Below, piece by piece: positions 51,563-59,412 of a stretch of 64,000 nt of DNA. A program made the position numbers and the translations under genes. Every line of letters begins with the position of its first letter. Position 1 is the stretch's first letter. Source of the DNA: Galbibacter sp048266365 (GTDB taxonomy: Bacteria; Bacteroidota; Bacteroidia; Flavobacteriales; Flavobacteriaceae); assembly GCF_048266365.1 (NCBI RefSeq), contig NZ_JBLWZP010000007.1, forward strand, positions 124,001 to 188,000, written 5' to 3'. The notes beneath the pieces were generated by a model. The model was not told where the DNA came from and ran no database searches. It saw only the letters and a list, made by a program, of their open reading frames with translations.

Positions 51563-52615
51563 TTAATTAATGGATTTTACCACTGCTTTTTCAGCTTCCT
51601 TTCTACTTCCATCAAAGCCATCCACGCCACTTACAGTAGTATATTTTAAGATGTATTTTTTGTCTGGAAATATACGTTGGTAGGCACTCTGACACATCAG
51701 TGTTGCCTCGTGGAATCCACATAGAATCAGCTTCAATTTACCAGGATAGGTGTTCACATCTCCTATGGCATAGATTCCTGGAATATTAGTTTGATAATCC
51801 AAGGCGTTATTTACCTTGATAGCATTCTTTTCAATTTCTAATCCCCAGTTTGCAATAGGACCAAGCTTTGGAGATAAACCAAATAGAGGGATAAAGTGAT
51901 CCACTTCCAAGTCGAAGGTTTCATCGCCTTGTTTGATTTGAATGGCGTCTAGGGAAGTCTCCCCTTTTAATCCGGTTACTTCCGCGGGAGTGATAAGTCT
52001 AATTTTACCTAGCTTTTTAAGCTCCTCTACCTTTTCTACGGAATCCAAAGCTCCTCTAAACTCATTTCTTCGATGAATCAACGAAACTTCTTCAGCGACA
52101 TCTGTTAGGTAAATGGCCCAGTCCAGCGCAGAATCTCCACCACCGGCAATGGCTACTTTTTTATCTCTGTACAATTCAGGATCGCGAATAATATATTCAA
52201 TCCCGTGATCCTCAAAATCTGTTATATTTTCAAGCTGTGGTTTTCGAGGCTCAAAACTTCCGAGTCCACCTGCAATTGCTACCACAGGAGCTTGGTGTTT
52301 TGTACCCTTATTCGTTGTAACGATAAAGCTGTCGTCTTCTTGTTTTTCGATAGTCTCTGCTCTTTCACCAAGGGTGAAACCCGGTTCAAAAGCCTCTATT
52401 TGTTTCATTAGATTGTTGACCAAATCTCCAGCTAAGACCTCCGGATAGGCCGGGATATCATAGATAGGTTTTTTTGGGTAAATCTCAACACACTGGCCAC
52501 CAGGTTGCGGTAAAGCATCGATCAGGTGACATTTTAGTTTTAAAAGACCAGCCTCAAATACGGCAAATAATCCAGTAGGGCCGGCTCCAATGATAAGTAT
52601 ATCTGTTTTAATCAT
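51563..52615 (-). CDS. thioredoxin-reductase-like ferredoxin-NADP+ reductase (type 2)
   Basis: 350-aa FAD/NADP oxidoreductase. FAD motif IIGAGPTGLFAVFEAG at the N-terminus, QPGGQC, the NADP motif VAIAGGGDSALDWA near 150, and the C-terminal IPGIYAIGDVNTYPG. No CxxC redox pair is present, which separates it from thioredoxin reductase and matches Bacillus-type FNR. Its neighbour ferredoxin (51143-51472) is the likely partner. Confidence 0.9.
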   Translation of the reverse strand: MIKTDILIIGAGPTGLFAVFEAGLLKLKCHLIDALPQPGGQCVEIYPKKPIYDIPAYPEVLAGDLVNNLMKQIEAFEPGFTLGERAETIEKQEDDSFIVTTNKGTKHQAPVVAIAGGLGSFEPRKPQLENITDFEDHGIEYIIRDPELYRDKKVAIAGGGDSALDWAIYLTDVAEEVSLIHRRNEFRGALDSVEKVEELKKLGKIRLITPAEVTGLKGETSLDAIQIKQGDETFDLEVDHFIPLFGLSPKLGPIANWGLEIEKNAIKVNNALDYQTNIPGIYAIGDVNTYPGKLKLILCGFHEATLMCQSAYQRIFPDKKYILKYTTVSGVDGFDGSRKEAEKAVVKSIN

Positions 52616-52798
52616 GAAAGCAATCTTTGTTCAGGGTTGTAAATCCTGCGCTATTACACTATTTCTATTTAATTCTAGCTGTAATATGCGATTTCCTGCC
52701 CAAAATGAAATTTCTTGGGAATAGAGCGAATCTAAACTTGGAATCTAGGACAATTCAAATGCATTGAATAACCCCAATTCAATTACAGCTGGTGTGTT

Positions 52799-53038
52799 TT
52801 AATCAATATTAATGACCCTTTCTATTTGAGGGGCGTATTTCTTAATCGTCATCTCGACACCAGTTTTAAGGGTCATTTGATTGACACTACAGTCAACGCA
52901 AGCCCCTTCAAGTTTGACCTTAACAAATTTATTGTCATCAATGGACACGAGGCTGATATTCCCTCCATCACTTTCTAAGAAAGGTCTGATTTCTGCCAGT
53001 GCCTTTTCCACATTTAATTTGATTTCTTCGGATGTCAT
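52799..53038 (-). CDS. NifU-like Fe-S scaffold protein
   Basis: 79-aa NifU C-terminal domain with the CxxC cluster site CVDCS in KLEGACVDCSVNQMTL. It follows the mrp-like gene by 13 bp. Together they deliver or assemble Fe-S clusters. Confidence 0.93.
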   Translation of the reverse strand: MTSEEIKLNVEKALAEIRPFLESDGGNISLVSIDDNKFVKVKLEGACVDCSVNQMTLKTGVEMTIKKYAPQIERVINID

Positions 53039-53051
53039 CTTTTTAAACTGA

Positions 53052-54179
53052 TTAATTTTTAACGGCCGAACAACCTGCCATGGTTGTTATTTTTATGGCT
53101 TCTGTAGCAGGTAGGCTGTCATTTCTTCTTACTACCTCTTGTACTATATTTTGAGTCAATACTGTAAACGCATCGTCAAATGGCGTGTCATTTTGTAGTG
53201 CTGCAGGTCTCCCTGTATCACCAGCTTCGCGAATACTTTGAACCAGTGGTATTTCTCCTAAAAACGGTACCTGTAAGTCTGTTGCTAAGTTCTTGGCTCC
53301 TTCTTTACCAAAGATGTAATACTTGTTGTCAGGTAATTCGTCTGGCGTAAAATACGCCATATTCTCTATAATCCCCAATACAGGAACATTAATGCTCTCT
53401 TGTTGGAACATGGCCACTCCCTTTTTAGCATCTGCCAAGGCTACATGCTGAGGTGTGCTAACAACTACTGCTCCTGTGATAGGCAAGGATTGCATAATGC
53501 TCAGGTGAATATCACCTGTTCCGGGAGGTAAATCCAAAACTAGAAAGTCCAATTCCCCCCAAGCTGCATCAAAGATCATTTGATTTAATGCTTTTGAAGC
53601 CATCGGTCCACGCCATATTACAGCCTGATTCGGTTGGGTGAAAAACCCGATAGAAAGAATTTTTACGCCGTAATTTTCAACCGGCTTCATTTTGGATCTG
53701 CCATCAACATTAACTGCCATTGGTTTTTCGTTCGCCACGTCAAACATTATTGGGGCAGAAGGTCCGTAAATATCAGCATCCAGCAGACCAACTTTAAATC
53801 CCATTTTTGCTAAGGTTACAGCTAAGTTAGAAGTAACGGTAGACTTACCGACTCCTCCTTTTCCGGAAGCAACTGCAATAATGTTTTTGATTCCTGGAAT
53901 TTCCTTACCTTTAATCTGAGGCTTTTCTTGAACCTCTACCTTAATATTGACTTTTACTTTGGCCTTTTGGTATACTTTATCGTGAATGGTCTTTAAGATT
54001 TCAACCTCTGTTTTCTTTTTGGCCTGAAGGCTAGGATTGTTGATGGTAATATCGACAACCACTTCATCCCCAAAAACCATGACATTGGTTACAGCACCAC
54101 TTTCAATCATGTTTTTACCTTCTCCCGGGGCGGATATAGTTTCTAAAGCTTGTAAAACTTCTGTCTTGTTAATTTTCAT
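53052..54179 (-). CDS. Mrp/NBP35-family Fe-S carrier ATPase
   Basis: P-loop ATPase that binds and transfers Fe-S clusters. N-terminal DUF59/MIP18 domain (about 1-85), Walker A VASGKGGVGKSTVTSNLA near 105, DLPPGTGDIHLS for switch II, and MAYFTPDE. The usual CxxC of Mrp is not evident after MAYF. The ATG at 54179 (MKINKTEV) is preferred to an upstream TTG-type codon at 54197. About 375 aa. First gene of an mrp-nifU pair. Confidence 0.9.
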   Translation of the reverse strand: MKINKTEVLQALETISAPGEGKNMIESGAVTNVMVFGDEVVVDITINNPSLQAKKKTEVEILKTIHDKVYQKAKVKVNIKVEVQEKPQIKGKEIPGIKNIIAVASGKGGVGKSTVTSNLAVTLAKMGFKVGLLDADIYGPSAPIMFDVANEKPMAVNVDGRSKMKPVENYGVKILSIGFFTQPNQAVIWRGPMASKALNQMIFDAAWGELDFLVLDLPPGTGDIHLSIMQSLPITGAVVVSTPQHVALADAKKGVAMFQQESINVPVLGIIENMAYFTPDELPDNKYYIFGKEGAKNLATDLQVPFLGEIPLVQSIREAGDTGRPAALQNDTPFDDAFTVLTQNIVQEVVRRNDSLPATEAIKITTMAGCSAVKN

Positions 54180-54555
54180 GTACTTATAATTCAGCAATTT
54201 TTATTCTAAAGCGATGAGTTAAAAGCGAACCTCTATGGAAATTCAATTTGGAAATGGTGTATTTTAATGAATATGTAGAATTCCTTTTTTAAACTCATTC
54301 TAAATTACAAAGATACACATTAAATATTATTTGGGGAGTAATTGTAGATTAATTGTACAGGCTTAGAATGAAAGGCAAATTACTGTTTTAGGAGATCAAA
54401 ATTGATGAAATATTACCTAAAAAATTCTATTTTTTGGAACTGCTTATCACTATATAATCGATCACAATAACCAGTAAATCAAAATGGTGTGTTTTTAATG
54501 GGTAAATTAGGACAACCTAGCTTGAATACCCCTAGCATGTATTGTGCTAATCTTT
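54180..54555. other. 376-bp intergenic region upstream of mrp
   Basis: Contains CAAAGATA at 54308-54315, the minus-strand -7 element TATCTTTG for the mrp-nifU pair (leader about 125 bases). No ORF, tRNA or clear hairpin otherwise. Confidence 0.45.
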
Positions 54556-54882
54556 TTAAAGTAATTCCTTAGAAGGATCCCAAAGGTAGTTTCCTAGATT
54601 TTGGATTTGGTTGTCCTTTACTGGTATGCCTTCGCTTTCCAGAAGTTGTTGCATTAGGTTGGTGCCCTGAAAATGATGTTTTCCGGTCAGTATTCCTTTT
54701 TGGTTTACTACGCGATGTGCCGGAACATCCTCCTTAACGCTACTTCCATTTAGCGCCCATCCTACCATGCGCGCACTTTTCGCAGTGCCTAAATATTTTG
54801 CAATTGCACCATAGGTAGTCACCCGACCATAAGGGATGCTTCTTGCTACTTCATAAACGCGTTGAAAAAAGTTTTGTTCCAT
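54556..54882 (-). CDS. alkyltransferase-like protein (MGMT family without active-site Cys)
   Basis: 108-aa protein with the DNA-binding and Arg-finger core of O6-alkylguanine-DNA alkyltransferase (GRVTTYGAIAKYLG, ARMVGWALNG). The active-site PCHRV is PAHRV here, with Ala at residue 55. Such alkyltransferase-like proteins bind O6-alkylguanine and recruit nucleotide excision repair without removing the alkyl group. Stand-alone, downstream of the lysE-like and trmB genes on the same strand. Confidence 0.9.
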   Translation of the reverse strand: MEQNFFQRVYEVARSIPYGRVTTYGAIAKYLGTAKSARMVGWALNGSSVKEDVPAHRVVNQKGILTGKHHFQGTNLMQQLLESEGIPVKDNQIQNLGNYLWDPSKELL

Positions 54883-54922
54883 ATGCTGGTGAAATTACAA
54901 AGTTCCTTTGGGATTTTGAAAC

Positions 54923-55573
54923 TTAATATGTGATATAAAACAGACGAATTAAAGTGATAATCAATAACAAGCCCATCAAACCGCTTAAGATATAATCAGA
55001 ATACCTGGAAAAATTATTGGTCTTACTCTCGAGTTTGTCAAAATAAAACACATACATATAAAGCATGGCGAAGGTGCCTACACCGGATGCTATCACAAAC
55101 ACTAAGATGTCCCACAGCTGAAATTTAATCCAGCCTGATACGTTCCAAGCAGCGTTCATCCCACAGAAGTAGGCGATTGGGAGTACATTTAAAGCTGCGA
55201 TAAGCATGCCTTTAAAAAAGGTGCGAACTCTATTGCTTTCAATAGTCATCTCTCTAACCTTATGCTTGTGTTTATGCTTGTTCTTTTTGGCAAGTATGAA
55301 GAAGTATATCGCGAAAAATGCAAAAACCACCAAGGCAATTTTTAGGAGTAAATCTATTACAAAGGGATTTTTATAGAGATATTTTGAGATGAGAACCCCT
55401 AAATATGCCTGTAAGGATACCACTATAGAGGCGCCTATCGCAAATACAATACCATTGGTTTTACCTTTCTTTGCGCTGGTCTTTGCAGCCGTGATATTGA
55501 CTAGTCCTGGAAAGACAATTGCCATTGAGGAAGCTGAAAAAGTAGCGAAGAAGAGTATAATTAAATGCGACAT
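54923..55573 (-). CDS. LysE-family exporter-like membrane protein
   Basis: 216 aa with about six hydrophobic helices. The N-terminal SMAIVFPGLVNITAAKTSAKKGKTNG segment resembles the LysE/RhtB pattern PGP..L......GR..G, with the second Pro missing. A His/Lys-rich loop (KKNKHKHKHKVRE) lies after the third helix and might bind metal. The end of trmB overlaps its start by 13 bp. Substrate unknown. Confidence 0.75.
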   Translation of the reverse strand: MSHLIILFFATFSASSMAIVFPGLVNITAAKTSAKKGKTNGIVFAIGASIVVSLQAYLGVLISKYLYKNPFVIDLLLKIALVVFAFFAIYFFILAKKNKHKHKHKVREMTIESNRVRTFFKGMLIAALNVLPIAYFCGMNAAWNVSGWIKFQLWDILVFVIASGVGTFAMLYMYVFYFDKLESKTNNFSRYSDYILSGLMGLLLIITLIRLFYITY

Positions 55574-56247
55574 TCTTTCGGTTTAAACTTTAGGTATGTA
55601 ATCGGCTTATGTTGTTCAAGATACTGTTTTTCGTAGAATGTTTGTATAGAAGTGGCTTCTTTTGGGCTTCCTTCGTTGCGATAAATGTGGTGATTAGCAT
55701 AGCAAATCTCCCAATTGAGTCCATGTAATAAGCCAAGGGTATAACCGTGCATAAACTCACTATCCGTCTTAAGATGGATAAAACCATCGTCGTGTAGTAT
55801 TTTTTTATATCGGTTTAAAAACTCCAGGTTGGTAAGTCTGTGTTTGGTGCGTTTAAACTTGATTTGTGGATCAGGGAAGGTAATCCAGATTTCAAGAATC
55901 TCTTCGGCTCCAAAAAGATATTCTACAAGTTCTATTTGCGATCTGATAAAGGCGACATTGTTCAGGTTTTCTTCTACGGCGGTTTTAGCACCCCTCCAAA
56001 ATCGTGCACCTTTGATATCTACGCCGATGTAGTTTATGTTTGGATTATTTTTAGCCAGAGCTACGGTGTATTCACCTTTCCCACAACCCAGCTCCAAAAT
56101 AATCGGGTTGTCATTGTGAAAGAAGTTTTTATTCCAATGTCCTTTTAATGCAAAATCCCCATTGACCAAATCCTCTCGACTGGGTTGGATAACGTTAGAA
56201 AATGTTTCATTTTCTCTAAATCGCTTTAACTTGTTTTTACTTCCCAC
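55561..56247 (-). CDS. trmB: tRNA (guanine-N7)-methyltransferase
   Basis: Methylates G46 of tRNA. SAM motif LELGCGKGEYTVALAK at about 51-66, GVDIKGARFWRGAKTA and the family block ITFPDPQIKFKRTKHRLTN. 228 aa. Starts at GTG (56247); no ATG is available nearby. A -7 match at 56269-56276 lies upstream. Confidence 0.94.
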   Translation of the reverse strand: MGSKNKLKRFRENETFSNVIQPSREDLVNGDFALKGHWNKNFFHNDNPIILELGCGKGEYTVALAKNNPNINYIGVDIKGARFWRGAKTAVEENLNNVAFIRSQIELVEYLFGAEEILEIWITFPDPQIKFKRTKHRLTNLEFLNRYKKILHDDGFIHLKTDSEFMHGYTLGLLHGLNWEICYANHHIYRNEGSPKEATSIQTFYEKQYLEQHKPITYLKFKPKECRI

Positions 56248-56268
56248 TACAATTATTTAATTATTTGG

Positions 56269-56276
56269 CAAAATTA
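56269..56276 (-). promoter_or_regulatory. -7 element for trmB
   Basis: CAAAATTA on the plus strand gives TAATTTTG on the minus strand, 22 bp before the GTG at 56247. Confidence 0.45.
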
Positions 56277-56317
56277 AGGAAATCTTTCACAGTGAAAAAT
56301 TTTGTTCTTTTGAAGTT

Positions 56318-57379
56318 ATGGATAATAGAAAACGAATTCTAGTTGCACCCTTAAATTGGGGCTTAGGCCATGCCACACGATGCATACCCATTATAAGGGG
56401 GCTTTTGGATCATGGTTTAGAGCCTATCATTGCTTCCGACGGCGATGCTCTTGCCTTGTTGAAAAAGGAATTTCCTCAGCTGCGCTTTGTTGAATTTCCA
56501 TCCTACAAAATTCAATATGCAGAAAAAGCAAGGTATTTTAAGCTAAAGATGCTGTGGGATACGCCTAAAATATTAAAAGCCATAACTGCAGAGAACCGTC
56601 AAACCAAAAAATTAGTAGAAAGCTTGGGTATCTGTGGTATTATATCTGATAATCGTTTGGGTGTGTCATGCAAAAAGGTGCCTTCTGTATTTATCACCCA
56701 TCAATTAAATGTGCTTACCGGTACGACCACTTGGTTTAGTTCTAAAGTCCATCAAAAAGTCATCAAAAAGTTTGATGAGTGTTGGGTGCCGGATGTAAAA
56801 GGAAATCCAAACTTAAGTGGCCGATTAGGGCATTTAGCTAAGGAAGATCTTAAAGTAAAATACATTGGAGCCTTGAGTCGATTAAATACATTGGATCACG
56901 AAAAAATATATGATTTAATGGTATTGATCTCTGGTCCAGAACCCCAAAGATCTATGCTGGAGTCTAAATTATTGGAACAGCTCACTAGCTACACCGGTGA
57001 GGTCATTTTCATCAAGGGCAAGATAGAAGCCGAGCAAGAAATCACACAAAAAAACAATATCCTCGTTTATAATTATATGAACACTATGCAGCTTGAAAAG
57101 GCCTTTAATCAAAGTAAACTGGTACTGTCACGCTCTGGATATACAACAGTCTTAGACTTGGCAAAACTGGGTAAGCGCGCTTTTTTTATACCAACTCCCG
57201 GACAGTATGAGCAAGAATATCTAGCGGAGCGATTGGAACAAGAAAACCTGGTGCCTTATTGTAAACAAGAGCAGTTCGAACTTAAAATGTTGGAACGTGT
57301 CTCAGACTTTAAAGGCCTAAGTGCCGTAGATTCTGAATTAGACCTTAGTACTTTCTTTGGTCTTTTCCAGGGTAAATGA
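56318..57379 (+). CDS. MurG-like glycosyltransferase (GT28-related)
   Basis: 353-aa GT-B glycosyltransferase. N-terminal APLNWGLGHATRCIPIIRGLLDHG resembles the acceptor loop of MurG/GT28 proteins, and the C-terminal half has SRSGYTTVLDLAKLGKRAFFIPTPGQYEQEYLAE for nucleotide-sugar binding (long motif, residues about 270-305). It is a stand-alone gene; its last 42 bp overlap the end of the convergent sensor kinase gene. Not the peptidoglycan MurG itself, which would be in a dcw cluster. Confidence 0.83.
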   Translation: MDNRKRILVAPLNWGLGHATRCIPIIRGLLDHGLEPIIASDGDALALLKKEFPQLRFVEFPSYKIQYAEKARYFKLKMLWDTPKILKAITAENRQTKKLVESLGICGIISDNRLGVSCKKVPSVFITHQLNVLTGTTTWFSSKVHQKVIKKFDECWVPDVKGNPNLSGRLGHLAKEDLKVKYIGALSRLNTLDHEKIYDLMVLISGPEPQRSMLESKLLEQLTSYTGEVIFIKGKIEAEQEITQKNNILVYNYMNTMQLEKAFNQSKLVLSRSGYTTVLDLAKLGKRAFFIPTPGQYEQEYLAERLEQENLVPYCKQEQFELKMLERVSDFKGLSAVDSELDLSTFFGLFQGK

Positions 57380-58393
57380 AAACTCTGAACCAACACCAAA
57401 CACACTTTCCACATAGATCTTCTCCTTATGCGCCTCTATAATGTGTTTTACAATGGCCAGACCAAGACCTGAGCCTCCTTCTTTTCGGCTCCCGCTTTTA
57501 TCTACTCGGTAAAAGCGTTCAAATAACCTCGGAATGTATTGATTTTCTATTCCCTCTCCATTGTCTGTAACACGAACAATGATTTTATTCTTGACCAGAT
57601 CCTCTATACTAACCTCCGTTGTACTTGATTCTTTGGAGTACTTTATAGAGTTTACCACAAGATTAGATACGACCTGTTGTATGCGTTCCCGGTCCGCATA
57701 AACCATTATAGGATTCTTGTATACGGTATCAAAAGTCAGCGTGATGTCTTTTTTATGTGCCTTCATCTCCATCATGTCAAAGACACCCTGTATCAACTCA
57801 ATAATATCAAAGTTTTCCAACTCCAAATTTAAATCCCCTGCTTCTAGGCGCGTAATCATATCCAGATCTCTCACTATATATATGAGCCGTTCAACACCTT
57901 TACTCGCCCTAGTTAAATATTTTTTTCGAATATGTTTATCCTCCATGGCGCCGTCCAAAAGGGTTAGAATGTAGCCCTGTACGGTAAAGAGCGGCGTTTT
58001 GAGTTCATGGGATATATTTCCTAAAAACTCCTTGCGATACCCTTCACGAATCTTAAGGGTTTCAATTTCAACCTTTTTATTGTTAGCGAATTTCTCGATC
58101 TCCTCTGTCAGGGTCTGCATATTCGTAGTCACCGGTTGATCCTGGAATGAAGTAGATTCTAATAAAGACACATCGTCGTAAATCTTTTTAACTCCTCGGT
58201 ATATAAAGCGCTCCACTCTGTATTGGAGTACAATAAAAGAGAGGATGAATAGACAGACCACAATTGTGAAAATTAACCAAAACCCGTTTAAATTCAGGTA
58301 GTGTAAAAGCAGTAACATGCATAAAACACAAAATGAAATAATGCCTGAGGAACGCAGTGCAAAGCGGTATGACTTTTTTAATTTGGTTTTCAA
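57338..58393 (-). CDS. sensor histidine kinase (PhoR-like)
   Basis: 351-aa membrane kinase. Two hydrophobic helices lie close together (about 17-31 and 37-57) with almost no periplasmic loop, then the dimerisation domain with H129 in GNISHELKTPL, N-box VNSIKYS, DNGEGI and GGSGLGLAIVKH. Lack of a sensor domain outside the membrane is like E. coli PhoR, which senses through the Pst transporter. The start at 58393 is a TTG. It follows the PhoB-like regulator by 75 bp on the same strand; its tail overlaps the convergent glycosyltransferase. Confidence 0.88.
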   Translation of the reverse strand: MKTKLKKSYRFALRSSGIISFCVLCMLLLLHYLNLNGFWLIFTIVVCLFILSFIVLQYRVERFIYRGVKKIYDDVSLLESTSFQDQPVTTNMQTLTEEIEKFANNKKVEIETLKIREGYRKEFLGNISHELKTPLFTVQGYILTLLDGAMEDKHIRKKYLTRASKGVERLIYIVRDLDMITRLEAGDLNLELENFDIIELIQGVFDMMEMKAHKKDITLTFDTVYKNPIMVYADRERIQQVVSNLVVNSIKYSKESSTTEVSIEDLVKNKIIVRVTDNGEGIENQYIPRLFERFYRVDKSGSRKEGGSGLGLAIVKHIIEAHKEKIYVESVFGVGSEFSFTLEKTKESTKV

Positions 58394-58468
58394 AGATGCT
58401 GTTTAAGCTTTTTATTTAATGTTATTTCAGAGCCAACTCTATATTTTGTTCGTCGTATATATCGCTGG

Positions 58469-59155
58469 CTATAAGACAAACTTATAACCCACTCCTTTGA
58501 CGGTTTTAAAATGGTCATCTCCGATCTTTTCTCTTAATTTTCTGATATGTACATCGATGGTTCTCCCTCCAACAATCACTTCATTTCCCCATACCTTATC
58601 TAATATTTCGTCCCTTTTAAAAACTTTTCCGGGACGACTAGCTAATAAGGAAAGCAATTCAAACTCCTTTCGCGGAAGTATTAATTCTTTACCGGACTGT
58701 ACGATTTTGTACTCGTCTCTATTGATGGTAATGTTTCCAACGTGTACTATGCTTTCTGCTGGGCCTTCCTCATCTTTAAGTCGTCGAAGCAGGGCTTTGA
58801 CCTTGCTGATGAGTAATTTCGGTTTAATCGGCTTGGTGATGTAATCATCTGCACCTGCATCAAACCCAGCTACTTGAGAATAATCTTCTCCTCTGGCTGT
58901 TAAAAAGGTAATAATGGTGTCTTTTAATTCTGGCGATTTGCGAATATGTTCACAAGTTTCAATACCATCCATCTCAGGCATCATAACATCTAGAATAATT
59001 AGATGTGGTCTTTCCTTTTTTGCTTTAGCGATGGCTTCATTTCCATTTTTCGCAGTGGTCACATTGTATCCTTCTGAGGATAAGTTGTACCCAACGATTT
59101 CCAGAATATCCGGCTCATCATCTACTAAGAGGATCTTAATTTCTCTTTTTTTCAT
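58469..59155 (-). CDS. response regulator, OmpR/PhoB type
   Basis: 228 aa. Receiver domain with D12 and D13, phosphoacceptor D56 (ILDVMMPEMDG) and K108 (YITKPIKP), then a winged-helix DNA-binding domain (ELLSLLASRPGKVFKRDEIL, VDVHIRKLREKIG-like region). Partner of the downstream kinase. Divergent from a TonB-dependent receptor gene, a common arrangement for a regulator and its transport target. Confidence 0.92.
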   Translation of the reverse strand: MKKREIKILLVDDEPDILEIVGYNLSSEGYNVTTAKNGNEAIAKAKKERPHLIILDVMMPEMDGIETCEHIRKSPELKDTIITFLTARGEDYSQVAGFDAGADDYITKPIKPKLLISKVKALLRRLKDEEGPAESIVHVGNITINRDEYKIVQSGKELILPRKEFELLSLLASRPGKVFKRDEILDKVWGNEVIVGGRTIDVHIRKLREKIGDDHFKTVKGVGYKFVL

Positions 59156-59260
59156 TGCAATATTATTATTTGATTAAAACAGTAATATACAGTTTATAGC
59201 TGCTATCTAACCCAAAGATTTTAAAACATTTAAAAAACTATGACTTCGATTATTACAGCC

Positions 59261-59268
59261 CAAAAGTA
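59261..59268 (-). promoter_or_regulatory. -7 element for the response-regulator operon
   Basis: CAAAAGTA on the plus strand gives TACTTTTG on the minus strand, an exact TAnnTTTG match about 105 bp before the regulator ATG. Confidence 0.4.
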
Positions 59269-59294
59269 AAGATAATATTAAATAATTAAAGCAC

Positions 59295-59373
59295 TTAACA
59301 TTCATTTAATATGATAACCAAATGGTAACATAACGCTTGTTGATCTTTAACTCGAAGGTAACTTTAAAGTTGG
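59295..59373 (+). promoter_or_regulatory. candidate regulator-binding and promoter region for the TonB-dependent receptor
   Basis: The divergent gap holds repeated TTAACA/TTAATA/GTAACA/GGTAAC-like hexamers (59295-59300, 59306-59311, 59125-style spacing not exact; also 59325-59330 and 59357-59362), reminiscent of PhoP/PhoB direct repeats. TAACTTTA near 59359 is one mismatch from the -7 consensus, with TTG about 17 bp upstream. Suggestive only. Confidence 0.3.
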
Positions 59374-59412
59374 ATAACCCTCGTTTATTTGCAACGGAAT
59401 TAAAATTAAAAA

